Below, in pieces: positions 29,390-38,716 of a stretch of 64,000 bases of DNA. Below the pieces are notes generated by a model. It was not told the DNA's origin. It made no database searches and saw nothing but the letters and a program-made list of their open reading frames with translations. How positions within the stretch are numbered: the first letter of the stretch is position 1; each line of letters opens with the position of its first letter. The position numbers were made by a program, and so were the translations under genes. The DNA lies in the NCBI GenBank assembly GCA_963556195.1, contig OY744517.1, forward strand, positions 147,213,882 through 147,277,881. The letters run 5' to 3'. Origin of the DNA: Sepiola atlantica. Taxonomy: Eukaryota > Mollusca > Cephalopoda > Sepiida > Sepiolidae.

Positions 29390-29474
29390 ATTTTAAATTC
29401 AGCAACGCTGGATGGCATCACAGACCATGCGATTTTTTCTGTGATGCCATCCAGCGTTGCTGAATTAAAAATCG
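29390..29474. repeat. 36-bp arm hairpin
   Basis: Arms 29390-29425 and 29439-29474 (core GCAACGCTGGATGGCATCAC) are inverted copies with one mismatch, around a 13-base loop. A 155-codon frame reads through it, but the mirror symmetry shows the coding look is secondary. Confidence 0.85.
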
Positions 29475-29504
29475 TCAACAACCTCCTGGAACAATGTAAT
29501 AGTT

Positions 29505-29740
29505 ATCTGAAGTTTGAAGGTTCAATCCTCGGTGCGGGCGATCCGAAGAATGACGAATTACTGAAGATTTCTCCCAGTCATAAAGGGTTCGTTCGAAATT
29601 CCGTCCAGATTCCCGAGTTCGACAGAAATATTGCTGAGTTCGAAGAGATACACCTGAAGAAGGCCGGAGGTTACAGCGGTCGAAACGTTTTGCTCGCGTA
29701 TTTGTTCTTTAAGCAGGATTTTACTCCCGTATTTGTTTTT
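29505..29740 (+). repeat. Dispersed repeat, SINE-like
   Basis: Contains AAGGTTCAATCCTCGGTGCG, box-B-like and shared with 15165-15200, and GTTCGTTCGAAATTC, shared with about 15310. An open frame (29306-29773) crosses this block and the hairpin before it. It has no recognisable domain, so I treat it as repeat. Confidence 0.5.
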
Positions 29741-30035
29741 TGTTGTTTTTTTTGTAATTATTACCTCGATTAGTTGTTTCAGTTTTCACAATAAGATCTA
29801 CCCGCGTGTTACAACAGTAGGAAATCAATTGTTATTGATAAAAATAGTTACTTACTACTTCTAGATGTCTTACTTCCTTGAATACTATCTATATCTAGCT
29901 GTCATTAGTGATAATGAAAAGCGCTTAGTAATAAAAACGATAGAACACTCTTCAGTAGCTGATACTGCTTATATAAACAGTAAGAGTTTAAAATGTGCCA
30001 ACAAATAAGAATTCGAAACTAAAATGACTTAATTG

Positions 30036-30071
30036 CATCTCGAGCGACGCCGAGTAGGTACCGCTAATATA
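30036..30071 (+). repeat. GCAACGCCGGGTA-type repeat end
   Basis: GAGCGACGCCGAGTAGGTACC then GCTAATATA. It is the same kind of terminus as GGACAATGCCGGGTAGCC then TTGCTAATATAT at 63547-63575. Its short TA tail was invaded by the LTR element, and the remainder of the tail resumes at 34553. Confidence 0.6.
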
Positions 30072-30433
30072 TGTGTTATAAATTGTGAAAACATGGGATT
30101 ACCTGGAAAACGGTCTCGATGCGCGCTCTGCAGGGCTGGACCGCCCAAAGAGCGGCAAGATGGCGTCCTAGGCTTAATATCGCCAGGTAATCCCGTGAAA
30201 TCTCGTGTTCTCTCGCGGAGACGAGAGTCCAGTTTGATATAAAAACGGGTCGCTGGAGGCAAGACGGCAGAAGGCTGAGAGCGTAGTCTACGAGGGACGA
30301 CGTGGAAAGAAGAAGAGAAAGAAGAAGAGAAAGAAGAGGAAGAAGAGAAAGAAGAAGAAGAGAAAGAAGAAGAGAAAGAAGAAGAGGAAGAAGAAGAGAA
30401 AGAAGAGGTGGAAGATTAATTTTTTCTGCTACA
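30072..30433 (+). repeat. 5' LTR
   Basis: Begins TGTGTTATAAATTG and ends TTCTGCTACA. It holds perfect 12-bp inverted arms GGGATTACCTGG (30095-30106) and CCAGGTAATCCC (30183-30194), an inner CCGCCC...GAGCGG hairpin, a TATA box, and a GAAGAGAAAGAA purine tract at 30306-30415 that forms most of the transcript leader. Confidence 0.95.
30238..30245 (+). promoter_or_regulatory. TATA box in the 5' LTR
   Basis: TATAAAAA at 30238-30245, repeated at the same place in the 3' LTR. Transcription would start around 25-30 bases downstream, before the purine tract. Confidence 0.65.
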
Positions 30434-30452
30434 AGCTATTTTCGGCATTGTT

Positions 30453-31187
30453 ATGGAAAAATTCGACATCAGATTGATTCCGGAATTCGACGGCTCTCCT
30501 GCTGGTCCATCGGTGGTCGAATGGCTGGAGAAGGCCGAGCGTGTTTGCCGGTTGTGCAAAATTAAAGACCCAGCTATGGTCATCCCATTGAGACTCACTA
30601 AGGGGGCTTACGCCGTGTACCAGCAGCTCAGTAATGATGCGACCATGGAGCAGATTGCACAGGCGCTGCACGGGGCATTTGGTGCAGATCCTTTTGTTGC
30701 CTGGAGGCAATTTTCCGAACGCCGGCTTGGGCCGGGGGAGACAGTGGACGTCTACATGGCCGACTTGAAAAAGCTTGCTGCTCCCTTCGGCGGTGCGAGT
30801 GACCGCATATTGGCATGCGCCTTTTTGTCTGGACTTCCGGACGATGCAAGCCGACTGCTGCGAGCATCATTGAGACTCACAGAGATTGAATTGGTGGAGT
30901 TGTTGGCGAGAGCACGAAACATCTTGAAGGACGATCGAGAACTGGTCTCTGCAGCGGTTGACACCTTGGACTCGCCAGCAGAGGGCCTACGATGCTATAC
31001 ATGTGGTGGCCCCAACCACTTCTCCAGAGACTGCAGAGGCGGCACAAGGCGCACCCCAAATTATGGAGCACGAAAAGTAATACGGTGTTACCAATGCAAT
31101 AAGCCAGGCCACATAGCACGGAATTGTCCGGGAAACGGGCAAGGGGAGGACGCCGCAGCGCTAGCACCCTCCCCAAAGCGGCATTGA
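30453..31187 (+). CDS. gag: Gag with two zinc knuckles
   Basis: 244 residues from the ATG at 30453, only 19 bases after the LTR. Gag assembles the particle that packages the element RNA. The N-terminal and central part has the retrotransposon Gag pattern (residues ~1-165, including WRQFSERRLGPGETVDVYMA and FLSGLPDDASRLLRA). Two CX2CX4HX4C knuckles bind RNA: CYTCGGPNHFSRDC (30993-31034) and CYQCNKPGHIARNC (31086-31127). The stop TGA at 31185 lies 61 bases into the pol frame. There are no internal stops and domain order is normal, so it appears functional. The CA part is too diverged to assign to a lineage by eye. Confidence 0.93.
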   Translation: MEKFDIRLIPEFDGSPAGPSVVEWLEKAERVCRLCKIKDPAMVIPLRLTKGAYAVYQQLSNDATMEQIAQALHGAFGADPFVAWRQFSERRLGPGETVDVYMADLKKLAAPFGGASDRILACAFLSGLPDDASRLLRASLRLTEIELVELLARARNILKDDRELVSAAVDTLDSPAEGLRCYTCGGPNHFSRDCRGGTRRTPNYGARKVIRCYQCNKPGHIARNCPGNGQGEDAAALAPSPKRH

Positions 31188-34100
31188 ACAAAGCGCTTCC
31201 TGCAGTGACAGTTCAAGTTGATGGGTGTAAACGTTCAGCGCTGGTTGACACCGGCTGTACCCAAACCCCCCTTCGAAAGGAATGTTGCATCACATGGAAG
31301 AAACGACAGATCCCCGTCCTGACTGTCGGCAAAGGCTCATTAGTGTGTTGTGGATCCAGTGTTGTTCATATCAGCATTGACAATGGCCCCCCGGTGGCTG
31401 TGACGGTGTTGGTGGTCGATGGGGAGCTGCTCGGATATGACCTTCTCCTTGGAATGGACACTATTACACAGCTAGGCGGAATTACTGTAAACAGCGTCGG
31501 TGATGTGAGATTCCCTCGACCAGACAAACAAATGTGTGCAGCAATCACTCTTGACGAACCCGATTTCCACGCAGAATATGACAAGGGCACAAACACATGG
31601 ACAGCGTCCTGGAAGTGGGCAGGCGACCAGCCACCAGTGTCTTTGCGGAATCGGCTGACAGAGTATCCCCCTCCTGCATGGCTTAGGGGGCAGTACGAGG
31701 CAGAACTTCAAGTGTGGCTGGATAACGGCTGGTTAATTCCATACCCAGAGGATGAGCTCGGGCCCCCGCGGGGGCTAATTCCCCTGATGGCTATCAGACA
31801 AGAGAACAAGCAGAAAGTTCGACCTGTTCTTGATTACCGGGAACTCAATGAACACGTTGACCCGTACACTTCGGGGGCTGACGTTTGTGCTCATAAACTG
31901 CGAGAGTGGCGACGGCAGGGTGCGGAAGCGGCCATACTGGACTTGCGAAGAGCTTACCTACAAATACATGTTGAGAAATCGCTGTGGCCATTCCAGACGG
32001 TGGTAGTCAAAGGAACTCGCTATTGCTTGACCAGGCTGGGGTTCGGCTTGAATGTAGCCCCGGGCATCATGACGGCGATCATGCGGGCGATCCGGCGTCA
32101 GGATAAAGCTGTGCAACAGGCGACATCGTCTTATATAGACGACATTTTTGTCAATGAGAGCCTGCTGTCTGCCCAGGCGGTCAAAGAACACTTTGAGCAC
32201 TTCGGGTTGTCGTGCAAGGAACCGGAGCGGCTGCAGGATGGGGCGAAAGTGCTCGGGCTGCAGGTGAGCGGAAGTGCAGATGGCCTCCAATGGGGAAGGG
32301 GCGGTGAAATCCCGGAAATCCCATCTACCATCACACGTCGGAGCACGTTTTCCGTGTGTGGAAAACTGGTGGGTCACTTCCCTGTGTGTGGGTGGCTCCG
32401 AGTGGCTGTGGCGGCTATAAAGCGACGGGCAACTTCTTTGTCAACAGGATGGGACGATGAGGTGCGTGATCCTTCCCTGCGAAGCATGCTGGTGGAAGCT
32501 GTGGCCAGAGTGACCAATGATGACCCTGTACGAGGGAGCTGGTGCGTCGATGGGAGTGAGTTTACAGTTTGGGTGGACGCCAGCTCACTTGCCCTTGGCG
32601 TTGCTCTGGCAGTCAACGGAAGTATAGTAGAAGATGCCTGCTGGCTCCGGCCAGAGAATGACGCTAAGCACATAAACCTAGCTGAACTCGATGCTACACT
32701 GAAAGGAGTCAATCTAGCGCTTCAGTGGCAGGCTAGCGTCCTCCACGTTATCACGGATTCCACGTGTGTGCATCGGTGGATGACCGATGCCTTGAACGGA
32801 AAAGCACGGCTGACAACGAAGGCATCGGCCGAAATGTTAATCCGGAGGCGGCTTGCTACCCTAACCGAAACCATCAATGAATACAACTTGGTCATAGATG
32901 TGACACTGGTGCAGTCCTGTTTGAATCGAGCGGATCGATTGACCAGAGTGCCTCGCCGTTGGCTGGACCTGCAGAAAGAAGTGAACGAACCAGCACCTGT
33001 AAATTGTGCTGCGGTGGGACGTAGACTCAGCCCAGAGCGTATCGCTGATGTCCATTGCCAAAGCGGGCACCCTGGTGTAAACCGAACCTTTTACTTCGCC
33101 AGGTTGGTTGACCCCTCTGTGTCACGGAGGGCTGTGAAATCTGTTGTGAGAAGTTGCAACACCTGCCAATCGATCGACCCAGCACCTGTCCGGTGGAAGA
33201 AGGGCACACTCGGTGTGAAGTATAACTGGGATAGGATTGCGATGGACATAACTCACTACAACGGGGGGAATTTCTTGACCCTTATTGACTGCGGACCGTC
33301 CCGATTTGCATTGTGGCGGTCCCTTCGCCGGCAGGATACGGCTGCCATTGTCCATGAGTTGGAAAGTGTGTTCCTTGAGCGTGGCCCTCCTTCTGAGATA
33401 TTGACCGACAATGGCCCCGCTTTTGTTAGTGCACCGTTCAAACAGTTTGTAGATGGCTGGGGTGTCCGTCTGCGTTTTCGGTGTGCCCATGTGCCCAGTG
33501 GGAACGGAATTATTGAGCGCAACCATAGGACTATCAAGACCATCGCAGCGCGGAAGGGGTGTACGGTGGTTGAAGCAGTCTATTGGTATAACGTCACCCC
33601 TAAGGACGATACTTCACCCTCCACCGCGCCAGCTAATGCGCTACATACATACCATGTCAGGGCGAGAGGTTTGGAGAGCAGCTTACTGCCCGAACCAGAA
33701 CCTCCACAGGAGAAAATGAAAAAAGGAGATGTCGTTTGGGTTAAAAAACCCCGAGGCCAGTGCACGACTCGTTACGGAACCGGTCGTGTCACTGAAGTGA
33801 TCAGCCCGCAGGCGGTGCGAGTTGATGGAGTACCCCGTCACATTAAAGACTTAAGATCGGTATTCCAAACGCAGCTGCCATTTAACGAGGATAATGACAT
33901 TGAATCCGTGACCAGCGAACCATCATTCTGGTTCATGACGGCTTCATCGCGCAGCGACACTGAGAGTGATAGCCTTGAATGTACTGACCCTCCTACTGCT
34001 GATGAAAGCCCGGACAGTGATGCTGCGATGCGCAGCCTCAGGTTCGCTGACCTTCCTGCCACGGAAGACAGCACGGATGACGATGAGGCCCCGAATCCCC

Positions 34101-34285
34101 CTCCCCGAAGAAGCACTCGAAGAAAAAGGACACGGCCTCCCTGCTCTTTCTGTGATAATGAGATCAGGGGGGAGTGTGTTATAAATTGTGAAAACATGGG
34201 ATTACCTGGAAAACGGTCTCGATGCGCGCTCTGGACCGCCCAAAGAGCGGCAAGATGGCGTCCTAGGCTTAATATCGCCAGGTAA
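31124..34285 (+). CDS. pol: Pol: protease, RT, RNase H, integrase
   Basis: The open frame lies at -1 relative to gag and is made as Gag-Pol by frameshifting at 31130-31136; there is no ATG at its head. Counting from 31124, it has: aspartic protease LVDTGCTQT (~40-48); RT with LDLRRAYLQIHV (~272-283), GFGLNVAP (~306-313) and YIDD (337-340); RNase H acids D485, E521 and D545; integrase zinc region H644, H649, C678, C681; and integrase triad D708, D762, E798 with 35 residues between the last two. A basic GDVVWVKKP segment follows. The last ~37 codons run into the 3' LTR and stop at 34283. Every catalytic residue I can check is present, so the enzyme set looks competent. Confidence 0.95.
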   Translation: MSGKRARGGRRSASTLPKAALNKALPAVTVQVDGCKRSALVDTGCTQTPLRKECCITWKKRQIPVLTVGKGSLVCCGSSVVHISIDNGPPVAVTVLVVDGELLGYDLLLGMDTITQLGGITVNSVGDVRFPRPDKQMCAAITLDEPDFHAEYDKGTNTWTASWKWAGDQPPVSLRNRLTEYPPPAWLRGQYEAELQVWLDNGWLIPYPEDELGPPRGLIPLMAIRQENKQKVRPVLDYRELNEHVDPYTSGADVCAHKLREWRRQGAEAAILDLRRAYLQIHVEKSLWPFQTVVVKGTRYCLTRLGFGLNVAPGIMTAIMRAIRRQDKAVQQATSSYIDDIFVNESLLSAQAVKEHFEHFGLSCKEPERLQDGAKVLGLQVSGSADGLQWGRGGEIPEIPSTITRRSTFSVCGKLVGHFPVCGWLRVAVAAIKRRATSLSTGWDDEVRDPSLRSMLVEAVARVTNDDPVRGSWCVDGSEFTVWVDASSLALGVALAVNGSIVEDACWLRPENDAKHINLAELDATLKGVNLALQWQASVLHVITDSTCVHRWMTDALNGKARLTTKASAEMLIRRRLATLTETINEYNLVIDVTLVQSCLNRADRLTRVPRRWLDLQKEVNEPAPVNCAAVGRRLSPERIADVHCQSGHPGVNRTFYFARLVDPSVSRRAVKSVVRSCNTCQSIDPAPVRWKKGTLGVKYNWDRIAMDITHYNGGNFLTLIDCGPSRFALWRSLRRQDTAAIVHELESVFLERGPPSEILTDNGPAFVSAPFKQFVDGWGVRLRFRCAHVPSGNGIIERNHRTIKTIAARKGCTVVEAVYWYNVTPKDDTSPSTAPANALHTYHVRARGLESSLLPEPEPPQEKMKKGDVVWVKKPRGQCTTRYGTGRVTEVISPQAVRVDGVPRHIKDLRSVFQTQLPFNEDNDIESVTSEPSFWFMTASSRSDTESDSLECTDPPTADESPDSDAAMRSLRFADLPATEDSTDDDEAPNPPPRRSTRRKRTRPPCSFCDNEIRGECVINCENMGLPGKRSRCALWTAQRAARWRPRLNIAR
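31130..31197 (+). promoter_or_regulatory. -1 ribosomal frameshift site with possible pseudoknot
   Basis: GGGAAAC (31130-31136) reads G GGA AAC in the gag frame, the canonical X XXY YYZ slippery pattern. Six bases later GGGGAGG (31143-31149) can pair with CCTCCCC (31168-31174). The loop word AGCGCT (31157-31162) can pair with AGCGCT at 31192-31197, giving an H-type pseudoknot. Position, spacing and frame all agree with Gag-Pol synthesis. Confidence 0.85.
34166..34174 (+). other. Polypurine tract
   Basis: AGGGGGGAG directly before the TG of the 3' LTR; it would prime plus-strand DNA synthesis. Confidence 0.8.
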
Positions 34286-34552
34286 TCCCGTGAAATCTCG
34301 TGTTCTCTCGCGGCGACGAGAGTCCAGTTTGATATAAAAACGGGTCGCTGGAGGCAAGACGGCAGAAGGCTGAGAGCGTAGTCTACGAGGGACGACGTGG
34401 AAAGAAGAAGAGAAAGAAGAAGAGAAAGAAGAAGAGAAAGAAGAGGAAGAAGAGAAAGAAGAAGAAGAGAAAGAAGAAGAGAAAGAAGAAGAGAAAGAAG
34501 AAGAGGAAGAAGAAGAGAAAGAAGAGGTGGAAGATTAATTTTTTCTGCTACA
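34175..34552 (+). repeat. 3' LTR
   Basis: 378 bp. Against the 5' LTR it lacks 8 bases after CGCGCTCTG, has C for A in CGGCGACG, and carries about 24 more bases of GAAGAGAAAGAA repeat. The end of pol overlaps its first 111 bases. Confidence 0.95.
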
Positions 34553-34889
34553 ATATATATATATACATATACCTCCCTTGAAAATTCATGAAAATAATCT
34601 ATTTTAAAAAGGTATTTGAAATGTATCCCTTTTCATTAAATTACTTTAGTTAATTACTATTAATATCGACAAAACTATTCTCTAGAAATAGAAATAGAAA
34701 TAAATAACATCAAACATTAATTTATTATGAGCATTTAAATGTTTTGCAATTTAAGCACACAAATAGCCATGTTTGGGCCTTGCTCTTTACTATATATACA
34801 GTATTTTAAAAGACTATGTTGTGTTATTGATTTAAATCATATTAGATCCATGTTGATGGTAATACAGATGCGATGAATGAAAATAAAAA

Positions 34890-35478
34890 TTCTAGCATTA
34901 TAAAATAAAAGTTCTGAGCCTGCCTGCCTGCCTGCATCCACGAGCGTACCTCTTGTTGGACATTTTACCCTTTGGATTTTCTATTTTCGCCGCACCTGAA
35001 GTTGTGGCTTCTTGAAATTTAACTTTGAATCCTCTCTCACAACCTTTCGGGCCTTTTAACGACCTACCTATCTACATCTCATTCTCTCCGCTGGACTTTT
35101 CGACACCGGATTTTTAGCAATCGGACATTTGCTTGCATTCGGGCAGAATTTTGCCCTGTGTTTCTTCCCCTACAACTTTTATTTTATTTTTTCAAATTTT
35201 AAATCTTGGCCTTTGCCAACTTATCTATCCCAGCGACTTCCTCTGATGATAAGATTTTGATCTTTGAAAAGCCTGGCTTAAGGAAAATTTAACTTGAATA
35301 AATTGCCTCTTTTGCGGAATATACCTTGCTCTGAGCAATTGAATTGAATTATGATTTGGCTTTTGCTTCTCTAATTCCTTTCCATTCTTCTTCATTCTAC
35401 CTGCTCTATCCTGGATATTGAGCTGTATACTCTTCACAATAGGTTTTACTCTTCCTAAAAGTTCGCTTTTAGTACACC

Positions 35479-35482
<4 letters not shown>
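34890..35482 (+). mobile_element. Penelope-like 3' region ending in TA tract
   Basis: Pyrimidine-rich 3' untranslated-type sequence. It shares TTCAAATTTT.AAT.TTGGC and CCAACTTATC with 38515-38555, then a hammerhead motif, then ATATACCTTGC...GAGCAATTGAA and the TA tract at 35483. The coding part is missing upstream, so it is 5' truncated. Confidence 0.65.
35238..35285 (+). ncRNA. Hammerhead ribozyme motif (type I layout)
   Basis: UUCCU (35238-35242, stem I), CUGAUGA (35243-35249), a stem II hairpin AAGAU/UUUG/AUCUU (35251-35264) flanked by an unpaired U on each side, GAAA (35266-35269), stem III AAGC/GCUU around CUG, then A at 35280 as cleavage base, and AGGAA (35281-35285) closing stem I. 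All catalytic core bases are present and all three stems pair perfectly. It is the best hammerhead candidate here. Activity is not shown by sequence alone. Confidence 0.8.

Positions 35483-35546
<64 letters not shown>
35483..35546. repeat. (TA)n microsatellite
   Basis: TA tract terminating the Penelope-like 3' region, then GTGTGTG and a G run. Confidence 0.95.
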
Positions 35547-35556
<10 letters not shown>

Positions 35557-35675
35557 AGGGGGGGGGGTAACGAAGGGATGTTAATTAATAGCATAAATAA
35601 TATAAATGGCTTCACAGAAACGTTATTAATATGTTTGGAAATAATTGATACATATTCTTATAGCATAGAGAAAGA

Positions 35676-36023
35676 ATGACCACACATGTTAGTAAAATAT
35701 TTTTAAATGTCAAAATATGTTGGATACCTATTAATAAAAAGCAAAAATTATCCGAACCTCTGGTATTTTGCTTTATAATATATCAGTTTCAATGCCCCAT
35801 GGGAGAATGTATCTCCGACAATAACAATCAAACTAATTCTTACATCAGTTTCACTAGTTCCATTTGCCAACACTTAAAAAACATGACTGCCCCTTTCCAA
35901 TATAGACACATACTGGTTAATAATACTAAAATAATACAGCACGATACCAACAGCAAAGGATTAACAATTCTTGAAGCCCTCTACATAAAAACTAAACATC
36001 CCACAATCAATAATGTGAATTAG
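35676..36023 (+). pseudogene. GIY-YIG domain remnant of a Penelope-like element
   Basis: The frame reads IIYQFQCPMGECISDNN, then NSYISFTSSICQHLKNM, then TKIIQHDTNSKGLTILEALYIKTKHPTIN. This matches the C-terminal GIY-YIG nuclease of Penelope-like elements (usual words: YQ..CP.G.C......YIG.T...LS.RL and ILEALYIK...P.IN). The YIG is changed to YIS and no RT part is attached upstream, so it is a truncated relic. The intact enzyme nicks target DNA for retrotransposition. Confidence 0.7.
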
Positions 36024-36305
36024 GAAACTAGTCACAATATTTTAAAGAGTCTAGCATAGTAACAAACGTTACCAAATTCCTAGCCATATGTTTTAATCTT
36101 GAATGCGCTCAAAACGTAATCAAATTCTAAACGGTGAAGCAATCAAACTTTTGAATATTGCACGCTCTTAGACCGTAATTAAGCTCTCATTTAACATCAA
36201 TAGTATAGACGCTACTTTTAAGTTGTAAATTACTAGCCGTTATAATAATAATAAAAAACTCAACAGTAAAGACATATTTTTTAAGAAACAAAAATTAACA
36301 CCGCC

Positions 36306-36373
36306 TGAAGATGATTTGACGAATCAAATTGAAAGTACCCGCAAAAAAGGAAAGATAATGGAAGAAGAAACAC

Positions 36374-36419
<46 letters not shown>
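36306..36419 (+). repeat. Retroelement end with stem-loop and (TA)n tail
   Basis: CTGAAGA (36305-36311), a stem GATTTG/CAAATT and GAAA are arranged like a hammerhead core, but the cleavage-side stem does not pair. A TA tract (36378-36419) follows. Confidence 0.45.
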
Positions 36420-36422
<3 letters not shown>

Positions 36423-36655
36423 TCATATACGCTTGTACTGTAAAGCAATTCCCCCAAAATGCCATCATGCGAACAAACACCAGCATGCAAACTCTCCCCG
36501 CACCCTATAGCCCTCCACATCCTCAACTCCCTGTACTAAGTGACACCCTAGATAACATCCCTTGTACTAACCAACTACCCTCGCTAACTAACAATAACCT
36601 TGATCTCACCCCTCAAATTCTCTAATCTTCTCCACCTAACAATTTCAACTTAACT

Positions 36656-37148
36656 TTGACCCAGAGCTTGAGCATGCAAACCCAAACTACTCCCGATACT
36701 ACAAATAACACAAAAACTATAATAAAAAACCCATTCAAAATACACACTTACATTGGGGCAAGTACCTTTCCCATGAAGTACCGAATCTCAAACCATATCT
36801 ACCCTTCAAACACAATAACAACAATCTTCTGGCACCTCTCTATCCAAATTAATAAAAAACTGTCACCGTAAAAGCACTCCATACTCCCTACATTTGTCAA
36901 TATTAAAAAGGTCTAAATCCTACACTCCGGGACCCGCTTTCTGCCAACTATGTACATTAGAAACATTTATGATTGCTAGAGCAGTAAAAAGCAAAAATAT
37001 TATTAACTCTAAAGACGAACTTATCTCAAATTGCAGGCTCAAGAAAAAAATTAAATACATCAATTTCATTACTCCCTCTGACAACCCTCCTCCCAGCAAA
37101 CAACCCCACTCTAACATTAGACTAATTCCTAAAATTAATAATTTGTAA
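36656..37148 (+). pseudogene. Decayed GIY-YIG nuclease of a Penelope-like element
   Basis: Pieces in successive frames: FKIHTYIGASTFPMKYRISNH (GIY-YIG core, with the TYIG word kept and Arg in the expected helix), then SILKRSKSYTPGPAFCQLCT with LETFMIARAVKSKNIINSKD, then ELISNCRLKKKIKYINF. The last pieces match the C-terminal zinc-binding and LEK/ELIS.CRH.KK tail of this nuclease group. Stops around 36869 and elsewhere break the frame. The RT domain is absent. Confidence 0.7.
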
Positions 37149-38569
37149 ACTTTTTAACTCTTTTTAACTCTTTACCTTTCCAACCTCACAAATAATCATC
37201 CCAATAAAATAGCGTATCCACCCTTGTGCACTTAATAACTTTATTAACCCATAATACTTAATATAAATTGAGACCTAACATTCTTCTTCTCCACTCCACT
37301 AATCCTTAATCTCCTCTTCTCCAACACTCTAATTCCTAAACACTTTTTTAATTATTAGCCCACACCCTTACATACTTATCCATTGCCTCTCTTTTCTCCC
37401 TTTTGCATACAATCCATTAACTCTGTGGACGCAACACGCTACCGACAATCCTTTTCTCATAGATTCCATAACTCTCACCTTTAAACTGCGTCCCAGGTCA
37501 CTCCTATAATAGCCCATCTTCACCCTCATTAAATCTATCTGTAATATCAATACTCCATGTACTCACTTCAGTTACATAATCAACCCAATCCCACCGATAA
37601 CCTTATACTAGAACTCACTTGTTGCAAACATATTGACGCTGTTCCCAATATTAACTTCAGTAATATATTAAAGTATCTTATTTAGTCACGCATTTAATAT
37701 TTAACTAACTGAAAAATCCATAAACACTAAACTCTGAATACTGTAAATGTCCGAATAACTACATCTTAAACACGTAAATTCTAGATTTCCAATTCGTCTG
37801 AACCCTAATTCCCAATTTGAACCCTTTTAAACCTTCTGAATTATCATAATTTTGTCTCAAAAATCCGTTTAAATACAAGGATACTACCCCCGAACTGTAT
37901 ACTTACTGACCATCACGTTACTGTATTAGCTTATTGAAACTCCACCCAAACTCCTAACTGAAGCCAGTCCAGCAAATAAACTGGCAGTAATTACTTTAGC
38001 GATGAGCTGTAACTAAACAAGCCCCCCTCCCCTAACCACAGCATCAGCCATAGTTCCATCCACAAAACCTTCTCCTCCCACTCCACTAATTTCACACTCT
38101 CTTACTACTTTTTACTGGCTTCGTCTTCGACCAGAAAATTCTCCCTCATTCCTTAAATTCGATCGAAGTAACTACTAACACTCTCCACCGGCTTGCTTGG
38201 AATATATACAACATTTTAAACTCAACTCCTTTAAAACTATTCTCGTTCGCGGTCCACGGAAGTATTTTAAAATGGCCCTAATTCTCAAAATGACATCCTA
38301 ATAAGTACTTTTTTTTATCTACGGTTGAATTGAGCATCATTTTATTGGATTTTCTACATTTTGAACACTTTTAATGCAGTCTCTACGAAATCTTTAAATC
38401 TTTCGTCACCGGACATTTTGTCAACGAACACCCACCGATTGGACAGACTCTATATTTTGATAACCTTTTTATACAAACACTTTTACTTTCCATTAATTTA
38501 TACGTTTGTTTTTAATTTTTCAAATTTTGAATTTTGGCTATTCCCCTACCAACTTATCCATCTATGTAA

Positions 38570-38617
38570 TTCCTCCGATGATAAGATTCTAATCTTTGAA
38601 AAGCCTGGCTTAAGGAA
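38570..38617 (+). ncRNA. Hammerhead motif with one core change
   Basis: Same layout as 35238-35285: UUCCU (38570-38574), CCGAUGA (38575-38581, C where the core has U), a stem II hairpin AAGAU/UCUA/AUCUU, GAAA (38598-38601), stem III AAGC/GCUU, A at 38612, AGGAA (38613-38617). The stem II loop differs from the 35.2-kb copy while the stem is kept. The core change should reduce or abolish cleavage. Confidence 0.65.
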
Positions 38618-38716
38618 AGATAAATAAACATGCTTTTATTGAGTACACCTTGCATTGAACAATCGAAGATGAAATAGATTTATCATTCGCACATCTTTAT
38701 CTCTCTTCCTTCCTTC

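Larger units (their letters stand above)
30072..34552 (+). mobile_element. Intact Ty3/gypsy-type LTR retrotransposon
   Basis: 4481 bp. LTRs are 30072-30433 and 34175-34552, both TG...CA, and the target-site duplication is ATATA (30067-30071 and 34553-34557). A polypurine tract (AGGGGGGAG, 34166-34174) precedes the 3' LTR. Gag and Pol are fully open and Pol has the order protease, RT, RNase H, integrase, the gypsy order. The LTRs differ by one substitution outside the GA tract, one 8-bp indel and about 24 bp of GA-tract length, so the insertion is young. No standard tRNA primer-binding site follows the 5' LTR; only 19 bases separate it from the gag ATG. Confidence 0.95.

Noticed and set aside
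29306..29773. 155-codon frame as a host gene
   Set aside because: It spans a hairpin and a dispersed repeat, lacks an ATG-linked promoter context and shows no domain.
30302..30420. Arg/Glu-rich frame in the LTR
   Set aside because: It is the purine tract of the LTR leader; the real gag ATG is at 30453.
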